Of a DNA stretch of 64,000 nucleotides, positions 8,741 through 17,557 are shown piece by piece. A program made the position numbers and the translations under genes. The stretch spans positions 1-64,000 of the forward strand of contig NZ_JALCZU010000006.1 in assembly GCF_023522835.1 (NCBI RefSeq), written 5' to 3'. Positions within the stretch are counted from its first letter, which is position 1. The number at the start of each line of letters is the position of its first letter. The notes beneath the pieces were generated by a model. It saw only the letters and a list, made by a program, of their open reading frames with translations. It was not told the origin of the DNA and made no database searches. The stretch comes from Oceanobacillus saliphilus. GTDB taxonomy: Bacteria > Bacillota > Bacilli > Bacillales > Amphibacillaceae.

Positions 8741-9094
8741 TTGTCCACAACGACACAGATGATGAAGGGAATTTTGGATGGTTGTTTGCTGGCCATCATC
8801 AAAAACAAAGAAGTTTATGGGTACGAACTAGCTGAAAAGCTTGCAGATTATGGGTTTGACAACTTCAGTGAGGGTACGATTTATCCTTTATTACTACGAA
8901 TGCAAAAAGAAAGTTTCGTGACATCCACATTAAAAAAATCGACTGCAGGACCGAAGAGAAAATATTATTCTCTCACCGAAAAAGGAGAAGAGGAACTTCG
9001 TGACTTCTTAGAAAGGTGGAACTATCTGCAAACGAGCGTAAATAATGTGCTTAATCATGAAACAGTAACGAGGAGGAGTGGAAACGATGATTAA
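8741..9094 (+). CDS. PadR family transcriptional regulator
   Basis: A 117-residue winged-helix regulator. KGILDGCLLAIIKNKEVYGYELAEKL followed by FSEGTIYPLLLRMQKE is the PadR DNA-binding signature, and GPKRKYYSLTEKGEEEL is the wing. The translation start is the TTG at 8741, 7 nt after GGAGGTGA. Its 3' end overlaps the next gene by 8 nt, so the two are translationally coupled. Such PadR/membrane-protein pairs usually respond to an envelope or drug signal, but the inducer here is unknown. The three palindromes upstream are its likely binding sites. Confidence 0.9.
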   Translation: MSTTTQMMKGILDGCLLAIIKNKEVYGYELAEKLADYGFDNFSEGTIYPLLLRMQKESFVTSTLKKSTAGPKRKYYSLTEKGEEELRDFLERWNYLQTSVNNVLNHETVTRRSGNDD

Positions 9095-9863
9095 ACAGAA
9101 AGTCGAACTGTCGGAAAAAAGCAGAAAGTTTCTGGAGGATTTACATGTCTATCTTTTTTCAAGCGGCAAAAATGAAAAAGAAATGAAGGAAATTGTAGAA
9201 GAATTAGAGGATCACTTCGTGGAGGCTGAAAAAAATGGCAAATCTATCGAGCATATTATCGGGCAATCTCCTAAAAATTATATGGATGAAATTTCTGCTG
9301 AGATGCCCGTTGATTACAAAGCCTGGTTCAAATATATCCCCCTGATTATTACCGGTGCATTTTCCTTTATAATCATTAGTGACTTATTTAAGGGCACTCT
9401 TACCTACTCCTTATTGGAAATCGTTGGTTTTATCGTCATTGTCGGAATTTTCCTGGAAGGCACGTCCATTAGTTTCCGTTATGTTTCTGCAAACGACCTG
9501 AATCGAAAAAAGGAATTTTCCATCCTGTTTATACTTGGCATGCTACCAATGATCCTGTTTTTGGCTCTTATCCTGCTTAACAGTACGATTGAAACTCCCA
9601 TTGTTCATTTTGGTATTACTGGTACTGTCATTATAGCAATTATTGCATTTATTTTTCTGACTGCTTTTTCAATCTGGACGCGTAGCTGGGTGTTAATTAT
9701 CTTTATAGCTTTATTGAGTCTTCCTAATTTCTTCCTAAGTTTTACTGCCCTGACCGAATCTGCACGCCTTATGACCGGTACACTCATAACGTTTGCCGGG
9801 ATAGCTATCTACCTTTTAATAATAAGTCGTACGGATAAAAGTAAACGTATTAAACTACCTTGA
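9087..9863 (+). CDS. HAAS-domain membrane protein
   Basis: About 258 residues. The N-terminal 70 residues (KFLEDLHVYLFSSGKNEKEMKEIVEELEDHF, then IIGQSPKNYMDEI) form a HAAS/DUF1129-like helical domain, followed by about six hydrophobic segments to the C-terminus. HAAS domains are typically encoded next to PadR regulators, as here, and are thought to sense or relay signals to membrane partners. The ATG at 9087 has GGAG 8 nt upstream and overlaps the padR stop. Its function beyond this is unknown. Confidence 0.75.
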   Translation: MIKQKVELSEKSRKFLEDLHVYLFSSGKNEKEMKEIVEELEDHFVEAEKNGKSIEHIIGQSPKNYMDEISAEMPVDYKAWFKYIPLIITGAFSFIIISDLFKGTLTYSLLEIVGFIVIVGIFLEGTSISFRYVSANDLNRKKEFSILFILGMLPMILFLALILLNSTIETPIVHFGITGTVIIAIIAFIFLTAFSIWTRSWVLIIFIALLSLPNFFLSFTALTESARLMTGTLITFAGIAIYLLIISRTDKSKRIKLP

Positions 9864-9964
9864 TTGCCAAGTGAATTTCACAGTGGCGTTTGCTACAGCA
9901 GAGCTTTCGTAACTATTTGCTTGAGTAGAATCCTAGAGTTTGACGGAGCAGATTTATGTATAAA

Positions 9965-10008
9965 TAATAAAGGGATTACCGACTTGAACATCGGTAAATC
10001 CTTTATTA
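9965..10008. terminator. Bidirectional terminator between convergent genes
   Basis: TAATAAAGGGATTACCGA (9965-9982) pairs with TCGGTAAATCCTTTATTA (9991-10008) with one bulged or mismatched position, and it can serve both flanking genes. The stop codon of the minus-strand gene lies inside the stem. Confidence 0.8.
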
Positions 10009-10428
10009 CTTCCTCGGATATCGCTTCTGTAAAAACTCCACCGACTGTTCTATCAGTTCCTTCAGCACATTGACATCAATATCCGCCACTTTATTAATAT
10101 ACACACATGCTTTCCCAGTCGTATGTTTTCCAAAGTCCTCAAGCAACGCTTCCCGTCTTTCATCTCCAGTCGCAAAATAAAGACTGTGCTTTGCTTTTCT
10201 TGGGGAAAAACCAACAAGCGGAGCATCCCCCTCATGGCCCGAGTCATATTTATAATGGTAGGATCCAAAGCCAATGATGCTGTTCCCCCACATTTTCGCT
10301 TTTTCACCAGTTGACTCCGTAAAAATATCAAGAAGCTTATACGCATCTTCCCGTTTTTTTATACTATCCACATTTTCGATAAATTCGATTACACTGCTGT
10401 CGTTTTCCTTCGTTTTTAATTCATACAT
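10006..10428 (-). CDS. DUF1801 domain protein
   Basis: A 140-residue DUF1801 protein: KMWGNSIIGFGSYHYKYDSG is the family signature, followed by VGFSPRKAKHSLYF and a C-terminal LKELIEQSVEFLQKRYP helix. The fold is like that of YdhG-type proteins; no biochemical role is established. GGGAGG precedes the ATG. It is 12 nt downstream of ytpB and likely in the same operon, though a functional link to terpenoid synthesis is not implied. Confidence 0.82.
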   Translation of the reverse strand: MYELKTKENDSSVIEFIENVDSIKKREDAYKLLDIFTESTGEKAKMWGNSIIGFGSYHYKYDSGHEGDAPLVGFSPRKAKHSLYFATGDERREALLEDFGKHTTGKACVYINKVADIDVNVLKELIEQSVEFLQKRYPRK

Positions 10429-10440
10429 AATCGGCCTCCC

Positions 10441-11505
10441 TCAGGAATTTTCCATCTTATAATAGAATTTTATATGGAAGTTAATGAATTTTGCTGTCGT
10501 TCCGCTTGATTTCAGCAATGCCTTACTCATATTGTTCGAGCCTTTCATTTTTCTTACTTTATTATCTGCTAAATAAAGACCGACAAGCCCATGAATAATC
10601 ATTTCGTGAAATTTTCGGTCTGGAAGTTTCTTTGCATGAAGATTGGATTGTTTTATAAAAAAATCGAAACGCTCCTTCATATGATTCTCATCTTCATAGT
10701 AAGTGCAGAAGTTTAAGTCACCTTCCATCCGGTCCTCCTGCTGATCAATATAATAATCAAGCATGATATGCAAACCTTGTATATACGGAAAATAACTGTC
10801 GTAAATTTCATGGGAAGTCTTTTCGTCAATCTTCCCTCCTAGGAAATAGGAAATGAGGCAAAAGATTCCTAACGTTGACCCTGTAGCTGCAGAGAATTCG
10901 TACCACGTCAGTTCAGGTGCCTTTTTCTTGTTTTGTTCATGCCAGTTCGTTAAACGCGGGATTCGCTCTTCTGCTTTCACATGCTTATGTACTTGTAAAT
11001 CAGCATACAACTCCTCCAGTTGCCAGACCTGATTACATATATATTCATAGCCTTTCAGATTTTTTAGGATATCCTGACATGTTGCTACCAATTCTGCCAG
11101 ATAGCCACCATCCTCCTGTTCTTCCCGAAAACGATAATAATTTTTCAAATCATTTTCTGGAGTCAGCGCATCTTTTAACGATTGATGCAAAAGCCGGAAG
11201 TCATGTGGATTGAGGGATGTACTGCGATCACACAAATTATCAAGGTAGTCACTGATTGTCTGGTAGGCAACAATAAAACGGATTGCCGTTTTATTCTGAT
11301 TGCCGGCAAGCAGAGAATACACTCCCCCACCCTGACAGTGAAACTTCTTGGAATCTATACTTGCAATTGCCTGTGTGCGTAATTCCTCATTGGGAATCTG
11401 CTTAGCCCGATTTCTCCAATAATTGATTTCCTCATCAACCATAGGGAAAATTTTTTGGAACATGGACCGTAGAAGTAAAATTGCATTGCTTGGCACCCGA
11501 CTCAC
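10441..11505 (-). CDS. ytpB: Tetraprenyl-beta-curcumene synthase (YtpB, DUF2600)
   Basis: The YtpB family cyclises tetraprenyl (C35) diphosphate in B. subtilis on the route to sesquarterpenes found in spores. Visible hallmarks are the N-terminal INYWRNRAKQIPNEELR, the FHCQGGGVYSLLAG segment, the acidic TISDYLDNLCDRS and the distal LHIMLDYYIDQQEDR, all conserved Asp-rich stretches. The GTG start at 11505 follows GGAGG; an upstream TTG would cover that site. About 354 residues is normal. The neighbour ytoA matches B. subtilis order. The product structure is inferred from family knowledge. Confidence 0.9.
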   Translation of the reverse strand: MSRVPSNAILLLRSMFQKIFPMVDEEINYWRNRAKQIPNEELRTQAIASIDSKKFHCQGGGVYSLLAGNQNKTAIRFIVAYQTISDYLDNLCDRSTSLNPHDFRLLHQSLKDALTPENDLKNYYRFREEQEDGGYLAELVATCQDILKNLKGYEYICNQVWQLEELYADLQVHKHVKAEERIPRLTNWHEQNKKKAPELTWYEFSAATGSTLGIFCLISYFLGGKIDEKTSHEIYDSYFPYIQGLHIMLDYYIDQQEDRMEGDLNFCTYYEDENHMKERFDFFIKQSNLHAKKLPDRKFHEMIIHGLVGLYLADNKVRKMKGSNNMSKALLKSSGTTAKFINFHIKFYYKMENS

Positions 11506-11618
11506 ATTATTTCCTCCATTCAAATACGTTCTTACCGTAATTTACCTTTTAAATTTGTTATACTAATTATACATCATATAGACATGAAACATACAAATGA
11601 GAACGAGGAGATGAATGC

Positions 11619-12140
11619 ATGATAGACCATTATAATACTGTTTATCCAAAAATCCATGAGAGCGCTTTTATAGCAAAAGACGCGGTTATCAATGGTGATG
11701 TAGAAATTGGCGAGGAATCCAGCATTTGGTTTAAAACCGTGATTCGTGGGGATGTAGCCCCGACTAGAATCGGCAAAAGAGTAAGCATTCAGGACCTATC
11801 CATGCTGCATCAAAGTCCGAACAAACCACTTCTTGTCGAAGATGATGTTACCGTTGGCCACCAGGTCACCCTGCATTCAGCAGTTATCCGCAAAAATGCA
11901 TTGATTGGTATGGGTTCAATCATTTTAGATGGAGCTGAAGTTGGCGAAAATGCATTTGTCGGGGCCGGAAGCCTAGTTCCACCCGGTAAAATAATCCCAC
12001 CAAACACAATGGTAATGGGAAGACCTGCCAAAGTCGTGCGGGAACTGAATGAAGATGATTATGCCGAAATGGAACGCGTGAGAAAATCATATGTTGAAAA
12101 AGGAAAATATTATAAGGAACATACGAATATGGGGTTATAG
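11619..12140 (+). CDS. ytoA: Gamma-class carbonic anhydrase-like protein (YtoA)
   Basis: A left-handed beta-helix protein of 173 residues with hexapeptide repeats (for example VINGDVEIGEESSIW). The gamma-carbonic anhydrase signature is intact: SSIWFKTVIRGDVAP, the metal-site His in DLSMLHQS, VGHQ and TLHS, and the C-terminal MGRPAKVVREL. It may be a carbonic anhydrase or a related acyl-binding enzyme; many bacterial members have weak or no measured activity. GAGGAG precedes the ATG. Confidence 0.88.
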   Translation: MIDHYNTVYPKIHESAFIAKDAVINGDVEIGEESSIWFKTVIRGDVAPTRIGKRVSIQDLSMLHQSPNKPLLVEDDVTVGHQVTLHSAVIRKNALIGMGSIILDGAEVGENAFVGAGSLVPPGKIIPPNTMVMGRPAKVVRELNEDDYAEMERVRKSYVEKGKYYKEHTNMGL

Positions 12141-12153
12141 CTAGCAAAATAGA

Positions 12154-12195
12154 AGACCGTTATCGCAGAATATGATTTGCAGATAACGGTTTTTT
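12154..12195 (+). terminator. Terminator of ytoA
   Basis: ACCGTTATC (12156-12164) pairs with GATAACGGT (12182-12190), followed by a run of six T. Confidence 0.85.
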
Positions 12196-12304
12196 AGTTG
12201 CAGAATCTAGCGATAGGTTAAAAAATCTTTTTCTTATAAATTTACTAACTATTCCTTATGCATGGTATAATATACCTAAAATAAACTTGTAAAGAGGGGC
12301 TCGT

Positions 12305-13684
12305 ATGTACTGTCCAAATTGCGGGAAAGAACGAATCGAAAATTCAAGGTTTTGCCAGCACTGCGGAAACAAACAGAAGAGAAATATTCGTATTCCATTT
12401 ATTGCAGTTAGTGCACTTTTTATACTTATTATTGGCTACTATCTATTTTATGAAGATACCAAAATATCGGAGGCTGACTTACCTGCTTCTGAAAACGCAA
12501 CTTCTGAAATAAGTACAGTTCAAAATAAGCCTGCTCTTGAAAAACCCGTAGCCGAGAAGCAGGAACTCGAACCAGTTCAGGAACGGGAATTGACCGATAT
12601 TATTGCTTCTGCACAAGAAACTGTCTACACCGTGTTATCCGATTACAGCCAAGGCTCAGGATTTCTGTTCAATAATAAAGGTACAGTTGTGACAAATGCC
12701 CACGTTGTTGAAGGTACAACCGATGTTTACATAAAGACAGTAAACGGCCAGGAGTTATCCGGTAAAGTAATCGGTTATTCAAACAGTATAGATGTTGCAA
12801 TCATCCATGTTCCAGATTTGGTTGGACGGGAGCCCTTTGCTATCGAGGTTACAGAGCCCAATAAAGTTGGAGAAGAAGTCATAGCATTGGGAAGCCCTCT
12901 TGGCCTTGAAAACACAGCGACAATGGGGTACATTACCGGTCAGGATCGGAATTTTTACATTGGATCATATACTTATAAAAACTTATATCAGATTTCCGCT
13001 CCGATTTCTCCTGGAAGCAGTGGAGGGCCATTAATCTCAAAATCGACTGAAAAAATCATAGCCATCAACTCTGCCGAAAGTACCGCAGATTCAACAATTG
13101 GATTCAGCATTCCACTGTACACAGTTAATGAACTTATAACATCCTGGATTGCGGAACCGATGTCTGAAGATGCGATACTAGCTCAATTTTACGATGTAAA
13201 TGGTAACTTTTATTTCCAGGAACTGTGGGAGTATAGTGATGGCTATTTTGAAGGTGGCTATTATTCCGATGAAAATTCCTATTATGACTACTGGGAATAT
13301 GATTATGAAGATTTTTGGTATGAATATGGTGAAGACCTATGGGATTATTACGATGATGATTCCTACTTCGACGATTGGTTTGAAGACTATGAGTATGATG
13401 AAGATTGGTACGATGCGTATGACGAATATGACTATGAGTATGACTATGACTATGAGTATGAAGAAGATTGGATGGAAGAGGAATTTGAATATGATTATGA
13501 GGAAGATTGGTACGATGAGGAATTCGAATTTGATTCCCAGGCTGTTTACTTTCATAACACATTAGATGATAACTGGTATTACGATGAACTATATGATGAA
13601 TGGTATTATTACGATGATTATGATGATATTTGGTATATATATGATGATATAGATGATCTTTTTTATGAAGTGGAAGGGTTTTAG
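12305..13684 (+). CDS. Zinc-ribbon, membrane-anchored trypsin-like protease with acidic/aromatic tail
   Basis: Four parts are visible in 459 residues. Residues 3-20 form a zinc ribbon (Cys 3, 6, 17, 20). Residues about 29-48 form one membrane helix. Residues about 95-285 form an HtrA/trypsin-like protease with catalytic His133 (TNAHVV), Asp163 (DVAII) and Ser239 (GSSGGP). Residues 299-459 form a low-complexity tail in which I count 39 Tyr, 37 Asp, 29 Glu, 12 Phe and 11 Trp out of 161, with no Lys or Arg. No PDZ domain is seen. The protease and tail should be outside the cell. A TATAAT at 12269-12274 may be the -10 box. Protease function is strong; the role of the tail is unknown. Confidence 0.85.
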   Translation: MYCPNCGKERIENSRFCQHCGNKQKRNIRIPFIAVSALFILIIGYYLFYEDTKISEADLPASENATSEISTVQNKPALEKPVAEKQELEPVQERELTDIIASAQETVYTVLSDYSQGSGFLFNNKGTVVTNAHVVEGTTDVYIKTVNGQELSGKVIGYSNSIDVAIIHVPDLVGREPFAIEVTEPNKVGEEVIALGSPLGLENTATMGYITGQDRNFYIGSYTYKNLYQISAPISPGSSGGPLISKSTEKIIAINSAESTADSTIGFSIPLYTVNELITSWIAEPMSEDAILAQFYDVNGNFYFQELWEYSDGYFEGGYYSDENSYYDYWEYDYEDFWYEYGEDLWDYYDDDSYFDDWFEDYEYDEDWYDAYDEYDYEYDYDYEYEEDWMEEEFEYDYEEDWYDEEFEFDSQAVYFHNTLDDNWYYDELYDEWYYYDDYDDIWYIYDDIDDLFYEVEGF

Positions 13685-13868
13685 TTTTACGTATGCTTTT
13701 TGAATTCATATTCATGCGATCTTTTATATTAGTGAACAATTACAGGCCATATACTGTCGTATGAAAACAGGTATTATAAAAGATAATATGAATGGCGCTT
13801 GCGCTAGACGTGGTTGTTTCGGTAACTAAGTTATCCACATCATTAAAATTTTATAGTTTCCTAAGCAA

Positions 13869-13910
13869 CAAAAAAAAGCTGTACAACTCTTTATGAGCTG
13901 TACAGCTTTT
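13869..13910 (-). terminator. Terminator of metK
   Basis: AAAGCTGTACA and TGTACAGCTTT form a strong stem; eight A on the plus strand give the U-tract for the minus-strand transcript. Confidence 0.88.
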
Positions 13911-13927
13911 AACGCTTAGAAGCATGA

Positions 13928-15124
13928 TTATTTTGTCATTGCAATCAATTCTTCCACTTTGTCGATTTTCTCCCATGGGAACAGGATGTCGGTTCTGCCG
14001 AAATGACCGTAAGCAGCCGTGTCTTTGAATATTGGTTTGCGCAAGTCTAACATTCGGATGATCCCAGCTGGACGAAGATCGAATAACTTACGAACTGCTT
14101 TAACCAGAACTTCCTCACTTACTTTACCCGTATCAAATGTATTGATTGCGATGGAAACCGGTTCTGCTACTCCGATTGCGTATGCCAATTGAACTTCACA
14201 AGATTTCGCAAGACCAGCTGCTACGATGTTTTTAGCAACGTAACGAGCAGCGTATGCAGCAGATCTGTCAACTTTTGTAGCATCTTTTCCACTGAATGCA
14301 CCACCACCATGACGAGCATATCCGCCATATGTGTCAACGATAATTTTGCGGCCGGTCAATCCTACATCGCCTTGTGGTCCTCCGATGACAAAGCGTCCTG
14401 TTGGATTGATAAAATATTTGGTTGCATCATCAAGTAATTCGGCCGGAACGACTGCACGGATTACATGTTCAATCAAATCTTTTTCAATTTGTTCCAATGT
14501 TATATCCTGGTGATGTTGCGTGGAGATAACGATTGTATCAACACGAACCGGTTGATCATTTTCATCATATTCCACGGTCACTTGTGTTTTTCCATCTGGA
14601 CGTAAATAATCCAATATATTTTCTTTGCGGACATCTGTCAGGCGTTTGGATAATTTGTGTGCAAGCGAAATGGGTAATGGCATAAACTCTTCTGTCTCAT
14701 CACACGCAAAACCAAACATTAACCCCTGGTCTCCTGCACCAATTGCATCAATTTCATCTTCGCTCATTTTCCCCTGTCGTGCTTCAAGCGCTGTATCCAC
14801 ACCTCCGGCAATATCAGCTGATTGTTCATCAATGGCAGTCAGCACAGCACAAGTTTCAGAATCAAAGCCATATTTTGCACGTGTATAGCCAATCCCTTTT
14901 ACCGTTTCCCTTACAATTGCCGGAATATCCACATACGTACTGGTTGATATCTCTCCTGCGACTAATACTAGTCCGGTAGTAACAGTGGTTTCACATGCCA
15001 CCCTTGCATGAGGATCTTTTTTTAAAATTTCATCAAGAACTGCATCGGATATTTGGTCTGCCATTTTATCCGGATGCCCTTCTGTAACAGATTCTGATGT
15101 AAACAAACGACGATTTGCAGCCAT
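13928..15124 (-). CDS. metK: S-adenosylmethionine synthetase
   Basis: Makes SAM from methionine and ATP in the cytoplasm. The N-terminal [24 protein letters not shown], the ATP-binding [10 protein letters not shown] and the P-loop-like [16 protein letters not shown] are all conserved. At 398 residues it is full length. AGGAG lies 11 nt before the ATG. Transcription passes first through a SAM-sensing S-box with its own terminator, then through a copy of the dispersed element, before reaching metK, so SAM represses its own synthesis. Confidence 0.98.
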   Translation of the reverse strand: MAANRRLFTSESVTEGHPDKMADQISDAVLDEILKKDPHARVACETTVTTGLVLVAGEISTSTYVDIPAIVRETVKGIGYTRAKYGFDSETCAVLTAIDEQSADIAGGVDTALEARQGKMSEDEIDAIGAGDQGLMFGFACDETEEFMPLPISLAHKLSKRLTDVRKENILDYLRPDGKTQVTVEYDENDQPVRVDTIVISTQHHQDITLEQIEKDLIEHVIRAVVPAELLDDATKYFINPTGRFVIGGPQGDVGLTGRKIIVDTYGGYARHGGGAFSGKDATKVDRSAAYAARYVAKNIVAAGLAKSCEVQLAYAIGVAEPVSIAINTFDTGKVSEEVLVKAVRKLFDLRPAGIIRMLDLRKPIFKDTAAYGHFGRTDILFPWEKIDKVEELIAMTK

Positions 15125-15242
15125 ATGGCTAAACTCTCCTTTATAATGTGTTACGGAACTCTAATTTCAATTTTATTTTCTATATTATTCAAAGTACCTT
15201 CAAAAGGTAAACAATTTTTCATGTGATCAAGTTTTACTTCTC

Positions 15243-15315
15243 AGCAAATGCCTAAGCCTTTGGAGAATGACTTAGTTGCACTTATGCAGGTAAGTTGATA
15301 CGTTGCTACCTGCTA
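15243..15315 (+). repeat. Dispersed intergenic element, copy C (best hairpin)
   Basis: Contains the full left block (GCCTAAGCCTTTGGAGAATG) and right block. GCAGGTA (15286-15292) and TACCTGC (15307-15313) form a perfect 7-bp stem. It lies in the metK leader between the S-box terminator and the coding region, on the opposite strand orientation to metK. Confidence 0.65.
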
Positions 15316-15320
15316 AAAAC

Positions 15321-15480
15321 AAAAAAGCCTTTCCTTAAAAAGCATGAGGAAAGGGACTACCTGGCCTTTCGCTCTTATTGTTCAAGGTATGATCCTTGCA
15401 TCAGGTTAGCACCTTTTCACCGTAGCGATGGTTGCTGGGTTTCATCGGGTCTGTCCCTCCACCGACTCTGAATAAGAGAG
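15321..15480 (-). promoter_or_regulatory. SAM-I (S-box) riboswitch with terminator, metK leader
   Basis: On the minus strand the aptamer opens CTCTTATTCAGAG, continues with GGAGGGA and the kink region CCCGATGAAACCCAGCAACC, then GGTGCTAACCTGATGCAAG, and closes with TGAACAATAAGAG. The intrinsic terminator (15321-15355) pairs CCTTTCCT with AGGAAAGG before a U-run. Binding of SAM favours the terminator and lowers metK expression. Confidence 0.96.
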
Positions 15481-15496
15481 TATCCGTTCAGTTTTT

Positions 15497-15525
15497 AGAT
15501 TAACGAAACCAGTCCGTCCTGTCAA
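15497..15525 (-). promoter_or_regulatory. Promoter of the S-box/metK transcript
   Basis: TTGACA (15520-15525 read on minus) and TAATCT (15497-15502) are 17 nt apart, placing the start site just ahead of the aptamer. Confidence 0.8.
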
Positions 15526-15600
15526 CTGTTTTACACGTGTAAACGTTGTCACTTAATTTTCAAATTTTCTTAGTTAAATAGTATGGACTATTAATTTGAA

Positions 15601-15611
15601 TGTGTTATACT
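15601..15611 (+). promoter_or_regulatory. CcpN-type operator overlapping the pckA -10 box
   Basis: TGTGTTATACT matches the known CcpN consensus TRTGHYATAYW at every position. The same bases contain an extended -10 element (TG, one base, TATACT). In B. subtilis CcpN represses pckA and gapB during glycolytic growth. The site was matched from memory of the consensus. Confidence 0.6.
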
Positions 15612-15694
15612 ATTAACCAGAATCAGATAAATAATTCGTGGAAAGTCGTTTCATTATATCATACAATACCTTTAAAAAGGCAGGAGATTCCAAT

Positions 15695-17281
15695 ATGAAA
15701 ACTGTGGAAAAGTCAATAGTTAAGGAGCTTTATTCCCATAAGAATATTTACCAGAACTTATCGGTGGCACAATTAGTTGAAAAAATTTTGAGCCGTAATG
15801 AAGGTATATTGACTTCTACTGGCGCAGTTCGGGCTACAACCGGAGCATATACTGGCAGATCACCGGAGGATAAATTCATCGTAAAGGATGAAGTTTCCAA
15901 AGATACCGTTGACTGGGGAAAAGTAAACAGCCCAATCGAGGAAAAAGTCTTTGATAATCTTTACAGAAAAGTAATTGATTATTTAAGTGACAAAGATGAA
16001 ATTTATCAGTTTAAGGGTTTCGCAGGTGCCGATGAAAATTATCGCCTGCCAATACAGGTAATTAACGAATACGCATGGCATAATCTCTTTTCCAGACAAT
16101 TGTTCATTTTACCAACGGAGGAAGAATTAAAGAATCATCAAGCTGAATTTACTGTGATTTCCGCTCCAAATTTCAAAGCAGATCCAGCCATAGATGGCAC
16201 CAATTCAGAAACTTTTATCTTGATCTCCTTTAAAAAACGCGTTGTATTAATCGGGGGTACGGAATACGCGGGAGAAATAAAAAAATCCATCTTCTCTGTA
16301 ATGAACTATTTGCTTCCACAGAATGATGTGCTATCCATGCACTGTTCAGCCAATGTTGGTTTGGAAGGTGATGTAGCATTGTTCTTCGGCCTTTCAGGTA
16401 CTGGTAAAACAACATTGTCTGCCGATCCATACCGCAGACTTATTGGAGATGACGAGCATGGTTGGAGCCCGAATGGCATATTCAACATTGAAGGTGGCTG
16501 CTATGCGAAATGCATCAATCTATCAGAAGAAAAAGAGCCGCAAATTTTCAATGCAATCCGCTATGGTTCCGTATTAGAAAACGTAATTCTTGATGAGGTT
16601 ACAAGAATTCCGGACTATGATGATACTTTCCTTACTGAAAATACTCGGGCGGCATATCCGCTTGAAAATATCGATAATATCGTTACACCGAGTGTAGCCG
16701 GACATCCGAATACAATTATTTTCTTAACTGCAGATGCTTCCGGAACGTTGCCACCGATCAGCAGGTTAACGAAAGAACAGGCAATGTACCATTTCCTTAG
16801 TGGTTACACAAGTAAACTTGCTGGTACAGAGCGTGGCGTTACGGAACCACAAGCAACATTTTCAGCTTGCTTTGGTTCTCCATTCCTGCCCTTGGCACCA
16901 TCTAGATATGCGGAAATGCTTGGTCAAAAAATCGATATGTATGATTCCAACGTATTTTTGGTAAACACTGGATGGACTGGTGGCTCTTATGGTCTGGGTA
17001 GCCGGATGAAGCTTTCTTATACACGTGCTATGGTCCATTCCGCTCTCGAAGGTGAACTGAATTCCGTTGAAACGGTAACAGATGAAATTTTCGGTCTTGA
17101 AATACCGATGCATGTACCAGGTGTCCCTGATGAAGTTTTGGTACCTAAGAATACTTGGGAGGACAAAGAAGGCTACATGCAAGCTGCACAATCGCTAGCT
17201 TTGAAATTCCATAAAAACTTCGAAAAGTTCACACTGGCAAGTGATGAAATCAAGCAAGCAGGACCTTTATATAAAGGTTAA
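15695..17281 (+). CDS. pckA: Phosphoenolpyruvate carboxykinase (ATP)
   Basis: Converts oxaloacetate and ATP to PEP, the entry to gluconeogenesis. The kinase-1a P-loop [14 protein letters not shown], the metal/substrate segment [26 protein letters not shown] and the [18 protein letters not shown] region are complete. At 528 residues it is full length. The ATG at 15695 follows AGGAGATT at good spacing; an upstream in-frame TTG is unsupported. Divergent from metK as in B. subtilis. A CcpN-like site at its promoter suggests repression when glycolytic sugars are available. Confidence 0.98.
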   Translation: MKTVEKSIVKELYSHKNIYQNLSVAQLVEKILSRNEGILTSTGAVRATTGAYTGRSPEDKFIVKDEVSKDTVDWGKVNSPIEEKVFDNLYRKVIDYLSDKDEIYQFKGFAGADENYRLPIQVINEYAWHNLFSRQLFILPTEEELKNHQAEFTVISAPNFKADPAIDGTNSETFILISFKKRVVLIGGTEYAGEIKKSIFSVMNYLLPQNDVLSMHCSANVGLEGDVALFFGLSGTGKTTLSADPYRRLIGDDEHGWSPNGIFNIEGGCYAKCINLSEEKEPQIFNAIRYGSVLENVILDEVTRIPDYDDTFLTENTRAAYPLENIDNIVTPSVAGHPNTIIFLTADASGTLPPISRLTKEQAMYHFLSGYTSKLAGTERGVTEPQATFSACFGSPFLPLAPSRYAEMLGQKIDMYDSNVFLVNTGWTGGSYGLGSRMKLSYTRAMVHSALEGELNSVETVTDEIFGLEIPMHVPGVPDEVLVPKNTWEDKEGYMQAAQSLALKFHKNFEKFTLASDEIKQAGPLYKG

Positions 17282-17352
17282 TAACTTCGTTTCCTCATCC
17301 CAAAAGGATTATTAATTATATGAGTGAAAGCAATAGCCAGCCTGGTGCTGAC

Positions 17353-17382
17353 AACCGGTCTCCGAATGAGGCCGGTTTTTTT
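17353..17382 (+). terminator. Terminator of pckA
   Basis: ACCGG and CCGGT (with flanking pairs) form a short GC-rich stem followed by seven T. Confidence 0.85.
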
Positions 17383-17515
17383 GCGTATAGAAAAGTATCC
17401 GATATGTATAAGTGCCAACGAAGGCCATCACGGAAAGACTTGGTGATAATTAAGGTTGCTAATGCTTCCCCTTCCGAAACTAGGCATTCACACATTTTTT
17501 CCCCACTGCATAAAC

Positions 17516-17535
17516 TGTGTTGATAAATCATCACA
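17516..17535 (+). promoter_or_regulatory. Palindrome just upstream of ytlA
   Basis: TGTGTTGAT and ATCATCACA surround a 2-bp centre and match at eight of nine arm positions. It lies 7 nt before the ribosome site of ytlA, so it may be an operator for the transporter operon. Confidence 0.4.
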
Positions 17536-17557
17536 TATTTTGAAAGGAACGAAATAT

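Noticed and set aside
13200-13565. 121-codon Met-rich frame on the plus strand within the protease tail
   Set aside because: A shifted reading of the same TATGAN repeats; no start signal.
13134-13739. 201-codon His-rich frame antisense to the acidic protease tail
   Set aside because: It is the mirror of the GAY/TAY codon repeats of the acidic tail, with no ribosome site.
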